From assembly GCF_009651005.1 (NCBI RefSeq), contig NZ_WHVW01000003.1, forward strand, positions 62,001 to 126,000: DNA of 64,000 nucleotides. The letters run 5' to 3'. The notes beneath the pieces were generated by a model. That model ran no database searches, had not been told where the DNA came from, and saw only the letters and a program-made list of their open reading frames with translations. This DNA comes from Sporosarcina obsidiansis (GTDB lineage Bacteria; Bacillota; Bacilli; Bacillales_A; Planococcaceae). Position 1 is the stretch's first letter. Each line of letters opens with the position of its first letter. Below are positions 1 to 9,053 of the stretch, one piece after another. Position numbers and translations under genes: made by a program.

Positions 1-1
1 T

Positions 2-475
2 ACTTCGCAAATCGTTGGTACGGTGGGACGCTTATTTGTGGAACCAAACGCGTCCAATGTAGTTCCAGGACATGTAACATTCGATTTCGAACTTAGATCG
101 TTGCAACCTGATGTATTAGATGAAGCGACTCGTAACATTGAGCAGAGTATCGCATCCATTTCCTCTAAAAGAAATATAGAGATATGTATGATACCGATAT
201 CCGTATCGGACTCCATCGTAATCCAAGACAATATTATTGAAGGAATTGAAGAAAGCTGCAATAAAGTGGGTAGCAGTATAAAACTCCCTAGTGGAGCTGG
301 ACATGATGCCAATCAAATAGCTTCTATTGCACCGGTTGGAATGATTTTTGTTCCGAGTCAAAACGGTATTAGTCACTCTGCTGATGAGTGGACAGACTAT
401 GAACTAGTAGCAAAAGGAGTTCAAGCGTTGTGGAATTCTCTTCATTATTTTGATGGGTGTTTTGATAAGATATAA
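2..475 (+). CDS. M20-family amidase/hydrolase, C-terminal part (5' end outside window)
   Basis: The reading frame is open from base 2, so only the last ~157 residues are present; family members are about 400 aa. The segment carries the C-terminal hallmarks of M20 N-carbamoyl-amino-acid hydrolases / allantoate amidohydrolases: a GAGHDA motif with the metal-site histidine, then GMIFVPSQNGISHS and the following acidic-Trp motif. Such cytoplasmic metal enzymes cut the C-N bond of N-carbamoyl or ureido amino acids. The neighbours (peptide-binding lipoprotein, second M20 amidohydrolase, dipeptide epimerase) fit amino-acid or peptide scavenging. The exact substrate cannot be told from this fragment. 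Confidence 0.8.
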   Translation, partial: TSQIVGTVGRLFVEPNASNVVPGHVTFDFELRSLQPDVLDEATRNIEQSIASISSKRNIEICMIPISVSDSIVIQDNIIEGIEESCNKVGSSIKLPSGAGHDANQIASIAPVGMIFVPSQNGISHSADEWTDYELVAKGVQALWNSLHYFDGCFDKI

Positions 476-500
476 ACGAGTCTAGCTGATTAGTATTAGT

Positions 501-544
501 AAGAACCCTATTCTAATGTGTATTACGCATGGAAAAGGGTTCTT
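501..544 (+). terminator. Rho-independent terminator after the M20 gene
   Basis: AAGAACCCT (501-509) pairs with AGGGTTCTT (536-544), followed by a short T-rich stretch. Confidence 0.6.
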
Positions 545-597
545 TCATTGTGAATAAAGAATGTAGAGGTGTGATCAGTAGCAAAGGAGGAGGTATC

Positions 598-681
598 GTG
601 CAAGATTTCATTGGGCAGATGAAAAGACGGTTGTTGGAAAGTTTATGTGCTAGACCACTATCTATTACGGAAGTATATTGA
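598..681 (+). CDS. Short ORF (27 aa) with strong RBS; leader peptide or gene remnant
   Basis: A very good ribosome site (AAAGGAGGAGGT, 584-595) stands just before a GTG at 598, but the frame closes with TGA at 679-681. The peptide starts VQDFIGQMKRRLLESL. I do not recognise it. It may be a leader peptide for the downstream binding protein or the N-terminus of a lost gene; the RBS is the only strong evidence that it is translated. Confidence 0.35.
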   Translation: MQDFIGQMKRRLLESLCARPLSITEVY

Positions 682-748
682 CTTTTCAAATCAATTAACT
701 GAGAATAGAAAGGTACATCTAAGATACTTACCTAGAGGGGGATATGTT

Positions 749-2371
749 GTGAAACGATTTGTATACGTAATAAGCGTATTCTTAGGATTGTTCATTCTAA
801 GTGCTTGTTCCAATGGAAGTGACAAAGAGGCAGATGCTTCGAAAGAAAAGAGTGACCCAAAAGCAGGCGGTACGATGGTCTATGCACGAGGCGCTGATTC
901 AGTAGGACTTGATCCGATCAATATTACAGACGGTGAATCTATTCGAGTGACACATGCTATTTTCGAAACGTTATTTGAATATGATAAAGACTTACAATTA
1001 CAACCTAAATTAGCAGAATCTTATGAAACGAGTGAAGATGGATTAACGTGGACGCTCGCATTGAAAAAAGATGTGAAATTCCATGACGGTACCGACTTCA
1101 ATGCAGACGCTGTTGTGTTCAACTTTGAGCGTTGGATGGATCCAGACAATGAATATCATATTGGTGATTTCCCGTACTATCCATTTTTATATGGTGGATT
1201 TAAAGGAGACGAGGATCACAAAATCGATTATGTGAAAGCTGTAGATGAACATACAGTGGAAATCAAGCTGAAAGAGAAAATTGCACCGTTCATCAGCTAT
1301 TTGGCAATTCCTATGTTTGGGATGGCTAGTCCAACAGCGATTGAGCAGTATAATGAGCGATTCTTTGAAAATCCAGTTGGTACGGGACCGTTCAAATTTG
1401 ATAGCTGGACACGCAATGATAAAATTATCGTCAAAGCAAATGAAGACTACTATGTAGAAAATCAGCCGTTACTAGATCAAATTATTTTTACGGTCGTTCC
1501 CGATAACTCTGCACGATTGAATGTATTACTGAGTGGAGAAGCAGATTTCATTGACGGGATGAATCCGGAAGATGCGAAAACGGTAGAAGACGATGAAAAC
1601 CTGGAACTCGTCAAACGTCCAAGTTTTAATGAAGGCTTTATGGTCATGAACACACAGAAGGCGCCATTTGATGATGTGAAAGTTAGACAAGCGATCAATA
1701 TGGCGATTGACAAAAAGGCATTGGTCAATGGATTCTACAGTGGTTTTGCAGAAGTTGCGAAAAATCCTGTTCCACCTGCATTATGGGGCTATCACGATGA
1801 AATCGAGGACTACAAGTTTGACGTAGATACTGCGAAGGCCTTGCTTGCAGAGGCTGGCTATCCAGATGGATTCGAAACAGAAATTTGGACAATGAATAAT
1901 CCGCGTCCCTATCTTCCACAGCCAATGAAAACAGCAGAAGCGATTCAAGCTAATTTACAGGAAATTGGTATTGAAGCGAAAATTGTTACGTATGAATGGG
2001 CGACCTATTTAGAAAAAACAGGAGCCGGGCAGCATCCAATGGCATTGTACGGCTGGACGGGTGTCATGGCAGATCCGGACAACTTCCTTTATCCGAATCT
2101 GAGCAACACCAATATGGAAGTGCCGGCGAATAACAAAGCATTTTACGACAATGAAGAATTCCAAAATCTAATTGAGCAGGCACGTGTCACATTCGATCAA
2201 GACGAACGAATCAAGCTGTACAAGAAAGCGCAGGAAATTTTCCATGAAGATGCACCATGGGTACCGTTAGCGCATACTACACCACCTATTGGTTTTGCTA
2301 AATACGTAAAAGGATACGAACCTCATCCAATGGAAAATGATAACTTTGCAGTAATGTATTTAGATAAATAA
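749..2371 (+). CDS. Oligopeptide/dipeptide ABC transporter substrate-binding lipoprotein (SBP family 5)
   Basis: I start at GTG 749, seven bases after GAGGGGG; an open frame upstream would bury the signal peptide. The 540-aa product begins VKRFVYV and has a hydrophobic segment ending in lipobox LSAC (Cys20), so it should be an exported lipoprotein. An SBP_bac_5 domain follows: GTMVYARGAD.. LDP near the start, LTWTLALKKDVKFHDG at about residue 105, and the C-terminal DAPWVPL pattern. Such proteins capture di- or oligopeptides for a Dpp/Opp importer. No permease or ATPase genes are adjacent, so it must work with components elsewhere or is an orphan. Converges on the epimerase gene across a shared terminator. 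Confidence 0.9.
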   Translation: MKRFVYVISVFLGLFILSACSNGSDKEADASKEKSDPKAGGTMVYARGADSVGLDPINITDGESIRVTHAIFETLFEYDKDLQLQPKLAESYETSEDGLTWTLALKKDVKFHDGTDFNADAVVFNFERWMDPDNEYHIGDFPYYPFLYGGFKGDEDHKIDYVKAVDEHTVEIKLKEKIAPFISYLAIPMFGMASPTAIEQYNERFFENPVGTGPFKFDSWTRNDKIIVKANEDYYVENQPLLDQIIFTVVPDNSARLNVLLSGEADFIDGMNPEDAKTVEDDENLELVKRPSFNEGFMVMNTQKAPFDDVKVRQAINMAIDKKALVNGFYSGFAEVAKNPVPPALWGYHDEIEDYKFDVDTAKALLAEAGYPDGFETEIWTMNNPRPYLPQPMKTAEAIQANLQEIGIEAKIVTYEWATYLEKTGAGQHPMALYGWTGVMADPDNFLYPNLSNTNMEVPANNKAFYDNEEFQNLIEQARVTFDQDERIKLYKKAQEIFHEDAPWVPLAHTTPPIGFAKYVKGYEPHPMENDNFAVMYLDK

Positions 2372-2373
2372 AA

Positions 2374-2412
2374 TAAAGCCGGCAAGAGATATCAATCTCC
2401 TTGCCGGCTTTA
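2374..2412. terminator. Bidirectional terminator between convergent genes
   Basis: AAAGCCGGCAAG and CTTGCCGGCTTT form a 12-bp GC-rich stem with A-tract on one side and T-tract on the other. Confidence 0.85.
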
Positions 2413-2415
2413 TTG

Positions 2416-3556
2416 TCATTGAATGACACATGAAAACTTCGTGATTTCTTTTACATAAGCTTCGTCTACTTCGACACCTAAACCGGGGAGATCACTGAAT
2501 TGCAGTGTATCTTTGATGAATGGAATATGTGCCACATCTTTACTGAAATTTAGTGGTCCCACCATTTCATTTGTCTTAATATTCGATTGTGCTATCGCTA
2601 TATGAGCACCCGCCATTGTACCGATAGCGGATTCTACCATAGAACCTAGCTGACAAGGTATTCCTGCCGCCGCTGCCATGCTAGTCAAGGCAAGCGCGGG
2701 ATAAATCCCTCCAGCTTTCATTAGCTTAATATTTAATAGATCTGCCGCTCGCAATTCGATGACATTCAATAAATCAGCGGTATTGCTAACTCCTTCATCA
2801 ATCATGATAGGAACAGGGGAGACAGCTCTAATTTCAGCGAGTGATTTTAGATCATGAGCGATGGTTGGTTGTTCAAACCAGTCTACCTGACAATCAGCCG
2901 TTTCACGAATGATACGCAATGTTTCAAGACGATTCCATCCTTGATTCGCATCCACACGCAAGTGAATACCTTCGCCAATAGCCTGTCGAACCTGTCTAAT
3001 ACGCTCAATATCTGTTGTTGCATCCGTACCGACTTTTATCTTGATACTACGAAAGCCTTCGGATACATAGCGTTGTGCATCCTCAGCCATTTTCTTAGGC
3101 GATTTGATACTCAATACTTGAGGGACTAGTAGTTCGTCATGTGATATTCCACCAAGTAACTGGTAGACGGGTAGGTTAGACGCTTTTCCCATAATATCGT
3201 AGAGGGCAATATCAAGTGCTGCCTTTGCAGAAGGAACACCCAATATCAAGTGCTGCCTTTGCAGAAGGAACACCCAATATAGCTTGTGTAAACTTTTGAT
3301 GAATCTTATCGATTGAAAACGGATTTTCATTGAGCAGTAAAGGAGCCAAATCGTTCTGGATGACATGGTAAGTACTTTCCCACGTCTCACCAGTAACGTT
3401 TTGATCTGGCACTGCTTCTCCCCAACCGACAATCCCTTCATCTGTCTCGATACGAGCAAAAATAGTTGGCATATCATCCAGTCGAACGTAAGAAATGATA
3501 AATGGTTCTTTGAGTGGCAAACGTGCTGCAAACAATTCTACTTTTGTAATTTTCAT
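2416..3556 (-). pseudogene. Dipeptide epimerase (enolase superfamily, MR/MLE), frameshifted by a 34-bp tandem duplication
   Basis: Two minus-strand frames together encode one enolase-superfamily protein. The 5' frame starts at ATG 3556 (MKITKVELFAARLPL) and reads to GVPSAKAALDI. The same motif is then encoded again in another frame, which continues through IKIKVG (catalytic Lys pair), RVDANQGW, FEQP, MIDEG (metal ligands) and KLMKAGG. The break is an exact 34-bp tandem repeat (3207-3240 and 3241-3274); 34 is not a multiple of 3. Removing one copy restores a continuous frame of about 368 aa. An intact paralogue lies at 32652-33764. The start overlaps the upstream amidohydrolase stop by 4 nt. 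It is probably inactive, unless the duplication is an assembly error or reverts. Confidence 0.85.
3207..3274. repeat. 34-bp perfect tandem duplication
   Basis: The 34-nt unit beginning CAATATCAAGTGCTGCC occurs twice head to tail inside the epimerase gene, followed by six more matching bases (CAATAT). It encodes part of the GVPSAKAALDI motif and shifts the frame by +1. Confidence 0.95.
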
Positions 3557-4719
3557 ATCGCGATATCCTTATATTGTTCTAGAATTTCTATAAATACTTG
3601 AATTGCATCGGGTATCACATCTTCATCAATATTAAATTTTGGATGATGATGAGGATAGGCGCTTTTCTCGCTTTCCATCCCAACGAAAATATACGCACCC
3701 GGCTTTTCTTGCAAATAGTAAGCAAAATCTTCTCCGCCCATATTTGGGTCGACTAATTTCACACGCTCTTCACCGAATGCATCAACGAGCACTTTTTCAA
3801 CGAAGCGTGACTGCACTTCATCATTTACAAGAGGGGGCGTACCAACGATAAACTCCACATGAGCCGTTGCGCCAAATGCCTGACAAATCCCTTCTGTCAT
3901 CTGGATGATTTGCTGTTTGATGATTTCTACAGCTTTTGGCGTCAGTGCTCGGATCGTTCCAATTAGCTTAGCGGTATTCGGGATAATGTTGGGAGAGCTA
4001 CCTGCTTCTATTTTACCGACCGTGATGATACCGGCATCTAAAGGGTTTAGTTTCTGACTAATAATGTTTTGGAATGCCTGAATGACATGTGTCGCTATGT
4101 AGATCGGATCAATCGTTTCGTGAGGCGTGGATCCATGACCGCCAGAACCTGTAATAGTAACCTCAAAATCGTCAATAGAAGCCATCATCGGTCCATGCGT
4201 AATGCCGAAATAACCTTTCTTCAGACCTTGCCAAAGATGAAGACCGAATATCGCATCCACATTATCCAAAACGCCTTGTTCGACAAGTGCCTGCGCACCA
4301 CTTGGAGTAATTTCTTCAGCGGATTGGAAAATTAGATAGACATTTGGTTGGACCGTATCACGGTTAGCAGCTAACCACTCGGCCACGGCAAGCAAGACTG
4401 CTGTATGACCGTCATGACCACACATATGGGAGATACCCGGACGTTTTGAAATGTAAGGAATATCCCCTTCTTCTTGAATAGGAAGGGCGTCAATGTCCGC
4501 TCGTAAGGCAATGGTCTTTGCACCGCTTGTTCCTTTCACAAATCCAACGATACTTGGCAACGCGTAGTCTAGAATGTCAATTTGTAGACCTTCAAGGCGT
4601 TTTCGAATCATTTCACAGGTTTCAAATTCCTCTCCTGAAAGTTCAGGATATTGATGCAGATGTCTTCTATCTTGGATCGCCTGTTTAGCAAGAGATTCAA
4701 TTGTTAGTTGATGGTTCAT
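3553..4719 (-). CDS. M20D-family amidohydrolase (N-acyl-amino-acid / hippurate hydrolase type)
   Basis: The 388-aa product has full family length. Motifs in order: RRHLHQYPELSGEE near the N-terminus, LRADIDALPI, MCGHDGHTA (metal ligands), FQSAEE with the catalytic glutamate region, a dimerisation domain around GSGGHGSTPH, GGEDFAYY and HHHPKFNID near the C-terminus. Such cytoplasmic enzymes remove acyl groups from N-acyl amino acids. ATG 4719 follows AAGGAGGAT. It lies 20 nt after the YfcC permease gene and overlaps the epimerase gene by 4 nt, so uptake, deacylation and epimerisation of peptide-like substrates were probably one operon. Confidence 0.9.
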   Translation of the reverse strand: MNHQLTIESLAKQAIQDRRHLHQYPELSGEEFETCEMIRKRLEGLQIDILDYALPSIVGFVKGTSGAKTIALRADIDALPIQEEGDIPYISKRPGISHMCGHDGHTAVLLAVAEWLAANRDTVQPNVYLIFQSAEEITPSGAQALVEQGVLDNVDAIFGLHLWQGLKKGYFGITHGPMMASIDDFEVTITGSGGHGSTPHETIDPIYIATHVIQAFQNIISQKLNPLDAGIITVGKIEAGSSPNIIPNTAKLIGTIRALTPKAVEIIKQQIIQMTEGICQAFGATAHVEFIVGTPPLVNDEVQSRFVEKVLVDAFGEERVKLVDPNMGGEDFAYYLQEKPGAYIFVGMESEKSAYPHHHPKFNIDEDVIPDAIQVFIEILEQYKDIAI

Positions 4720-4739
4720 TTATAATCCTCCTTCTTACA

Positions 4740-6152
4740 TTAGAAAGGTCCATATTGAATAAGTTGTGCAATGACTAAGGCGATGATGCCAATGGTTACC
4801 TGAATCAGCATGAAAGGGAAGACCCATTTCACCCATTTAGTCCAGGAAATGCCGACCATCGCGAGTCCAGCCATCAAGAAACTAACTGTCGGGAATATAA
4901 GGTTCGACATGCCATCACCAAGTTGGTAGGCGAGGACAGCCGTCTGGCGGGTCACATCGGTCATATCTGCCAAAGGAGCCATGATTGGCATCGTCAAGGC
5001 AGCTTGTCCGCTCCCAGAAGGCACTAAAAAGTTTAATCCTAATTGAAAGATGAACATGCCGACTGCATTTAAGGCGGCAGGAAGTGTATCGAGCGCACCT
5101 GCTGTATAGTAAAGAATCGTGTCCATTAATTGAGCATCTTTAAACGTAACTAAGATCGTTTGTGCCAATCCGATAATCAAAGCACCGCCGATTAATTGAC
5201 CAGCGCCTTTAATGAAATTGTCAGCGATTTGAGAAGGTGTTAATTTTCCGATCAATCCCATGATGACACCGAACAATAGGAACAATCCTGCAATTTCGGT
5301 AATATACCACCCCATTTTAATGACGCCATACATGAGGACAACGAAGTTTAATAAAAATACTAGTAATACGAGCTTATGTCGTGTAGCCATCTTACTGGAT
5401 AAGTTTTCAATGGCGTCTTGTGCGCCTGGCTGGTAGTTCCCGTAAAGTGCGATCGACGGATTTTTCTGCACCTTCCCTGCATAACGATACACATACCAAA
5501 CGGCTGCTACGTAGAGAACGATAAACAAGACAATGCGGAAGAAGATTCCTGAGAAGGTAGGTAATCCAGCTATTTCTTGAGCAATTCCGACGGTAAATGG
5601 ATTCATCACAGCGGATGAGAAACCAACCGACGCGCCTAACGTTACGATAGCAAAACCGGTGAGCGCATCGAATCCTAACGCAACGGCCAAAGGAGCTAAA
5701 ATCCCAATGTAAACGATTGTTTCGTCAGACATCCCCATCAAAGAACCTGCACAAGCAAAGAAGAACATTAAGACGGGTATTAGTAACTTTCCTCGATGTG
5801 CCATCTTAACCGATAGCATGGTGATAAAGGCGTCCAAAGCACCCGTTGCTGACAATACGCCAAAAGAACCTCCGACAATGAGAACGAAAAAAATGATGGC
5901 GGAGCCGTTCACCATTCCTGAATGAATATTACTGAATATATCTAAAAATCCTGTTGGTTGACCTTCTACGAACGAGAATTGATCAGGTTGAATCACTTCA
6001 CGTCCATCAACCTCTGTCCGTCCAAATTCTCCGGCAGGTATAATATACGTTAATACTGCGGATAAGATAATTAGACAAAATAGCAGAACAAAGACGTTAA
6101 TGCCGTTCTTTTCCTTCTTATGTTTATCAGTCGATGATTTCAATATATACAC
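4740..6152 (-). CDS. YfcC/DcuC-type permease (12-TM-class carboxylate or amino-acid transporter)
   Basis: The 470-aa protein is strongly hydrophobic. It has a short charged N-terminus, first membrane segment around residues 17-37, then the conserved extracytoplasmic stretch ending ...IIPAGEFGR, and repeated glycine-rich transmembrane helices. The motif LNFLVPSGSGQAALTMPIM is typical of the YfcC family. Members take up carboxylates or basic amino acids and dipeptides; the substrate is not readable here. Position between the LysR gene and an N-acyl-amino-acid hydrolase suggests it imports an acylated or peptide-like substrate. Confidence 0.85.
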   Translation of the reverse strand: MYILKSSTDKHKKEKNGINVFVLLFCLIILSAVLTYIIPAGEFGRTEVDGREVIQPDQFSFVEGQPTGFLDIFSNIHSGMVNGSAIIFFVLIVGGSFGVLSATGALDAFITMLSVKMAHRGKLLIPVLMFFFACAGSLMGMSDETIVYIGILAPLAVALGFDALTGFAIVTLGASVGFSSAVMNPFTVGIAQEIAGLPTFSGIFFRIVLFIVLYVAAVWYVYRYAGKVQKNPSIALYGNYQPGAQDAIENLSSKMATRHKLVLLVFLLNFVVLMYGVIKMGWYITEIAGLFLLFGVIMGLIGKLTPSQIADNFIKGAGQLIGGALIIGLAQTILVTFKDAQLMDTILYYTAGALDTLPAALNAVGMFIFQLGLNFLVPSGSGQAALTMPIMAPLADMTDVTRQTAVLAYQLGDGMSNLIFPTVSFLMAGLAMVGISWTKWVKWVFPFMLIQVTIGIIALVIAQLIQYGPF

Positions 6153-6261
6153 TCTCCATTAATGTAAAATTAAAAGCTCTATTGCATAAATATAAATTTC
6201 TGTTTATTCATTGTATAAGAAAAGGAGAGAAAGCGAAAATTGAAATCATCAATGGTTACTA

Positions 6262-7149
6262 TTAGAAATCTTCGTGGCTTGATGTGGATTTATATAAACT
6301 CCACATTTTTACGGCTAGATCTGTAAAGGTACTAACTGTACTGAAGTCTTTTAGATTTTCAGGGAAAATTAAATAAGTAGGTAAGTTGGTTGAAAAATGG
6401 CTTAATACTTGAAGTTCATTTTGATTGATTTCATCTTCTATGATCATATCACTAAGCAAAGCAATTCCCGCTTGTCCCATGACGGCACGCTTGATTGCTT
6501 CTTCACTCCCACATTCCACAATGGTTTTGGGTGCGCAATGTATTTCATCTAAACAATCTTGAATAATGTCTGTCATTCCGTATGTAATAAAGGGGTAGGC
6601 ATCGAACATTTGTTGCAACGAGTAATCGGCTGTCAAGTTCGGGTTGGCGACCAAAATCAATTTTTCTTCATCAATCAATTGTCTTTCAATCCCAGATTGG
6701 TGTAAGTTTCCTGCAACAAAACCGATATCTGCTTCATTTGTACTGACGAGTTTCAACGTCTCTTCACTATTACAACAGAGCAGCCTTAGGTTAACATCTG
6801 GATACATTTTGACATAGGGCCCAATAATATGGGACAAATAGTGACCGCAATAAAATTCAGGTGCTGCAATGGTTAAACTACCTGCGGGCTTTTCAAGTTT
6901 CTTTAGCTCCCTCGTTAAATTGTCAAGTGTGCTGAAAACGTTCTCCGTATGGCGCTTCACAATATTGCCTGCTGGCGTCAAATACATTTTCTTTCCTACT
7001 CGGTTTAACAATGTATGCCCCAACTCCGTCTCCAAAAATTTAATCTGCTGGCTGACAGTCGGCTGACTATAGTTTAAAATTTGTGCAGCTTTCGTGAAGT
7101 TTAAATGTGTTGAGACGATATGAAAGGTTTGTAAGTGGCGTAAGTCCAT
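6262..7149 (-). CDS. LysR-family transcriptional regulator
   Basis: The 295-aa protein has the LysR winged helix-turn-helix at residues 1-60 (MDLRHLQTFHIV, FTKAAQILNYSQPTVSQQI, LLNRVGKKMYLTPAG) and a periplasmic-binding-like effector domain at about 90-285. It is the first gene of the leftward set yfcC-amidohydrolase-epimerase, 109 nt upstream of yfcC, and probably senses the transported substrate. It is divergent from the BCCT gene, so a shared operator in the 7150-7513 gap is possible. Confidence 0.9.
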   Translation of the reverse strand: MDLRHLQTFHIVSTHLNFTKAAQILNYSQPTVSQQIKFLETELGHTLLNRVGKKMYLTPAGNIVKRHTENVFSTLDNLTRELKKLEKPAGSLTIAAPEFYCGHYLSHIIGPYVKMYPDVNLRLLCCNSEETLKLVSTNEADIGFVAGNLHQSGIERQLIDEEKLILVANPNLTADYSLQQMFDAYPFITYGMTDIIQDCLDEIHCAPKTIVECGSEEAIKRAVMGQAGIALLSDMIIEDEINQNELQVLSHFSTNLPTYLIFPENLKDFSTVSTFTDLAVKMWSLYKSTSSHEDF

Positions 7150-7444
7150 TGGGTTGCTTCCTTCTTTCTAATCGAGATCTAATCATCTGACACTACTTGG
7201 CATCTGTTAAATATGAGAGATCATTGCGAAATTCCTCATGATCGCTTTTACTACTGTAATCGTATAACAGGGGAAGCAGGTGGGCAAACTATTTCCAATA
7301 CATCAAAATTACTTACAAACATCAAACGTAATTAGTATAAAAATTTATTCTAATTATGAGAATGAACTATTGAAAACAGTATATAATAACACTATTAAAG
7401 TTCGAGTGCATTCTAATAAAATTAAATAATTTTGATGTGTTCAT

Positions 7445-7473
7445 TTGATTTCTTCATTAATTTCGAGTATAGT
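7445..7473 (+). promoter_or_regulatory. Sigma-A promoter for the BCCT gene
   Basis: TTGATT (7445-7450), 17-nt spacer, TATAGT (7468-7473), 40 nt before the start codon. The rest of the 364-nt gap 7150-7513 is AT-rich with several short inverted repeats but no gene I can support. Confidence 0.6.
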
Positions 7474-7513
7474 GTTGAACTGCTTGTGAAATTTATGTCG
7501 AAGAGAGGGAACT

Positions 7514-8998
7514 ATGAAGAAAATTTCGAATGTCTTTTATATTACGATTGGGTTAGTCATTTTAGCTGTTGGATATGGCGTGATTGATCCAGAACACTTT
7601 GAGTCTATTACAAACTCTGTAAAAGGGTTTGTTTCATCAACGTTTGGTTGGTATTATATGCTGCTCATGACACTTCTCTTGTTGCTTAGTATTTTTATTA
7701 TATTTAGCCCGTACGGAAAGATCCGCCTCGGGAAAGATGAAGACCGTCCGCAGTTTTCTACCATCACGTGGATTGCAATGCTATTTTCAGCAGGTATGGG
7801 CATTGGTCTAGTTTTTTATGGTGCGGCAGAGCCATTATCGCATTATGCAGTGAATCCTGCTTCGGAAGATCCGAATACTCCTGCTGCTTTTAAAGAAGCG
7901 ATGCGGGAAACGTTTTTACACTATGGCCTTCACATCTGGGCGTTGTATGGAATGGTCGCCTTGGCGTTAGCTTACTTTCAGTTTCGAAAAGGGGAACCAG
8001 GTTTAATTTCTGCAACACTGAAGCCGATTTTTGGAGCTAAAATGAAAGGTCCTTGGGGGACACTAATTGATGTGCTCGCTGTGTTTGCAACAGCTTTTGG
8101 CGTTGCAACTTCTCTCGGCTTTGGCGCTGTTCAAATTAATGCGGGGCTGAATTATTTATTCGATTTTAGCATTAGTACACGCTCACAATTTATTATTATC
8201 ACAGTCGTAACATTTTTATTCATCGGTTCTGCCTGGTCTGGATTGAGTCGAGGAATTCGTTATTTGTCCAACACTAATTTAATATTGGCGGTAGCACTAT
8301 TAGGATTCGTTCTGATCTTAGGACCAACATTGCTTATTTTGAACATGTTCACCGATTCAGTGGGTGGCTATTTTGAAAACCTTATTAATATGAGCTTAGG
8401 CACAAGTCCGTTAAATGAAGAAAATCGGGGTTGGCTTGATGCCTGGACGATTTTTTACTGGGCTTGGTGGATTTCATGGTCGCCATTTGTCAGTATGTTC
8501 ATTGCACGTGTTTCCAAGGGACGTACGGTGCGTGAATTTATGGCAGGTGTTTTGCTTGCACCTTCTTTCTTTGGCTTTATCTGGTTTGCTGCATTTGGAA
8601 CGACAGCCGTTGATATTCAGCAATCGGGCGTAGTAGACTTGGCATCTACGGATATTGAGTTAGTTGTTTTTGAAATGTTTAGCGTGCTTCCTTGGTCATT
8701 TTTGATCTCGTTATTCGCAATTCTTCTCGTGACATCTTTCTTTATCACATCGGCAGACTCTGCGACCTATGTGCTCGGCATGCAGTCGACCTATGGCTCA
8801 TTGACGCCACCGAACTCCGTAAAGGTTATATGGGGAATTATCCAATCATCCATTGCGCTGATCCTACTTTCTGTAGGCGGATTGGCTGCCCTCCAAAATA
8901 CGATCATTATAGCGGCCTTACCGTTTTCTTTCATTATACTGCTGATGATGGTTTCTTTGTTCAAATCAATGAATAAGGAATTAAAACAAATGAAGTGA
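7514..8998 (+). CDS. BCCT-family transporter (glycine betaine/carnitine/choline type)
   Basis: The 494-aa product has about 12 membrane helices. It shows the family glycine-rich motif (FSAGMGIGLVFYGAAEPLSHY, about residues 93-113, split here as FSAGMGIGLVF and GAAEPLSHY) and the aromatic signature FYWAWWISWSPFVSMFIARV at about 316-335 that forms the quaternary-amine binding box. BCCT carriers import betaine, choline or carnitine with Na+ or H+, often for osmoprotection. ATG follows AGAGAGGGA. An OpuD-like betaine role is plausible but the substrate is not certain. Confidence 0.9.
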   Translation: MKKISNVFYITIGLVILAVGYGVIDPEHFESITNSVKGFVSSTFGWYYMLLMTLLLLLSIFIIFSPYGKIRLGKDEDRPQFSTITWIAMLFSAGMGIGLVFYGAAEPLSHYAVNPASEDPNTPAAFKEAMRETFLHYGLHIWALYGMVALALAYFQFRKGEPGLISATLKPIFGAKMKGPWGTLIDVLAVFATAFGVATSLGFGAVQINAGLNYLFDFSISTRSQFIIITVVTFLFIGSAWSGLSRGIRYLSNTNLILAVALLGFVLILGPTLLILNMFTDSVGGYFENLINMSLGTSPLNEENRGWLDAWTIFYWAWWISWSPFVSMFIARVSKGRTVREFMAGVLLAPSFFGFIWFAAFGTTAVDIQQSGVVDLASTDIELVVFEMFSVLPWSFLISLFAILLVTSFFITSADSATYVLGMQSTYGSLTPPNSVKVIWGIIQSSIALILLSVGGLAALQNTIIIAALPFSFIILLMMVSLFKSMNKELKQMK

Positions 8999-9006
8999 GT
9001 TAACGA

Positions 9007-9053
9007 ACAAAAGAGGAACAGGCGATGATGACCGCATGTTCCTCTTTTGTGTT
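9007..9053. terminator. Bidirectional terminator, BCCT / SDR
   Basis: ACAAAAGAGGAACA (9007-9020) pairs perfectly with TGTTCCTCTTTTGT (9037-9050). It touches the SDR stop codon and serves both convergent genes. Confidence 0.85.

Noticed and set aside
7150..7513. Small RNA or riboswitch in the LysR/BCCT gap
   Set aside because: Only AT-rich short inverted repeats and one promoter are visible; no stable conserved structure.
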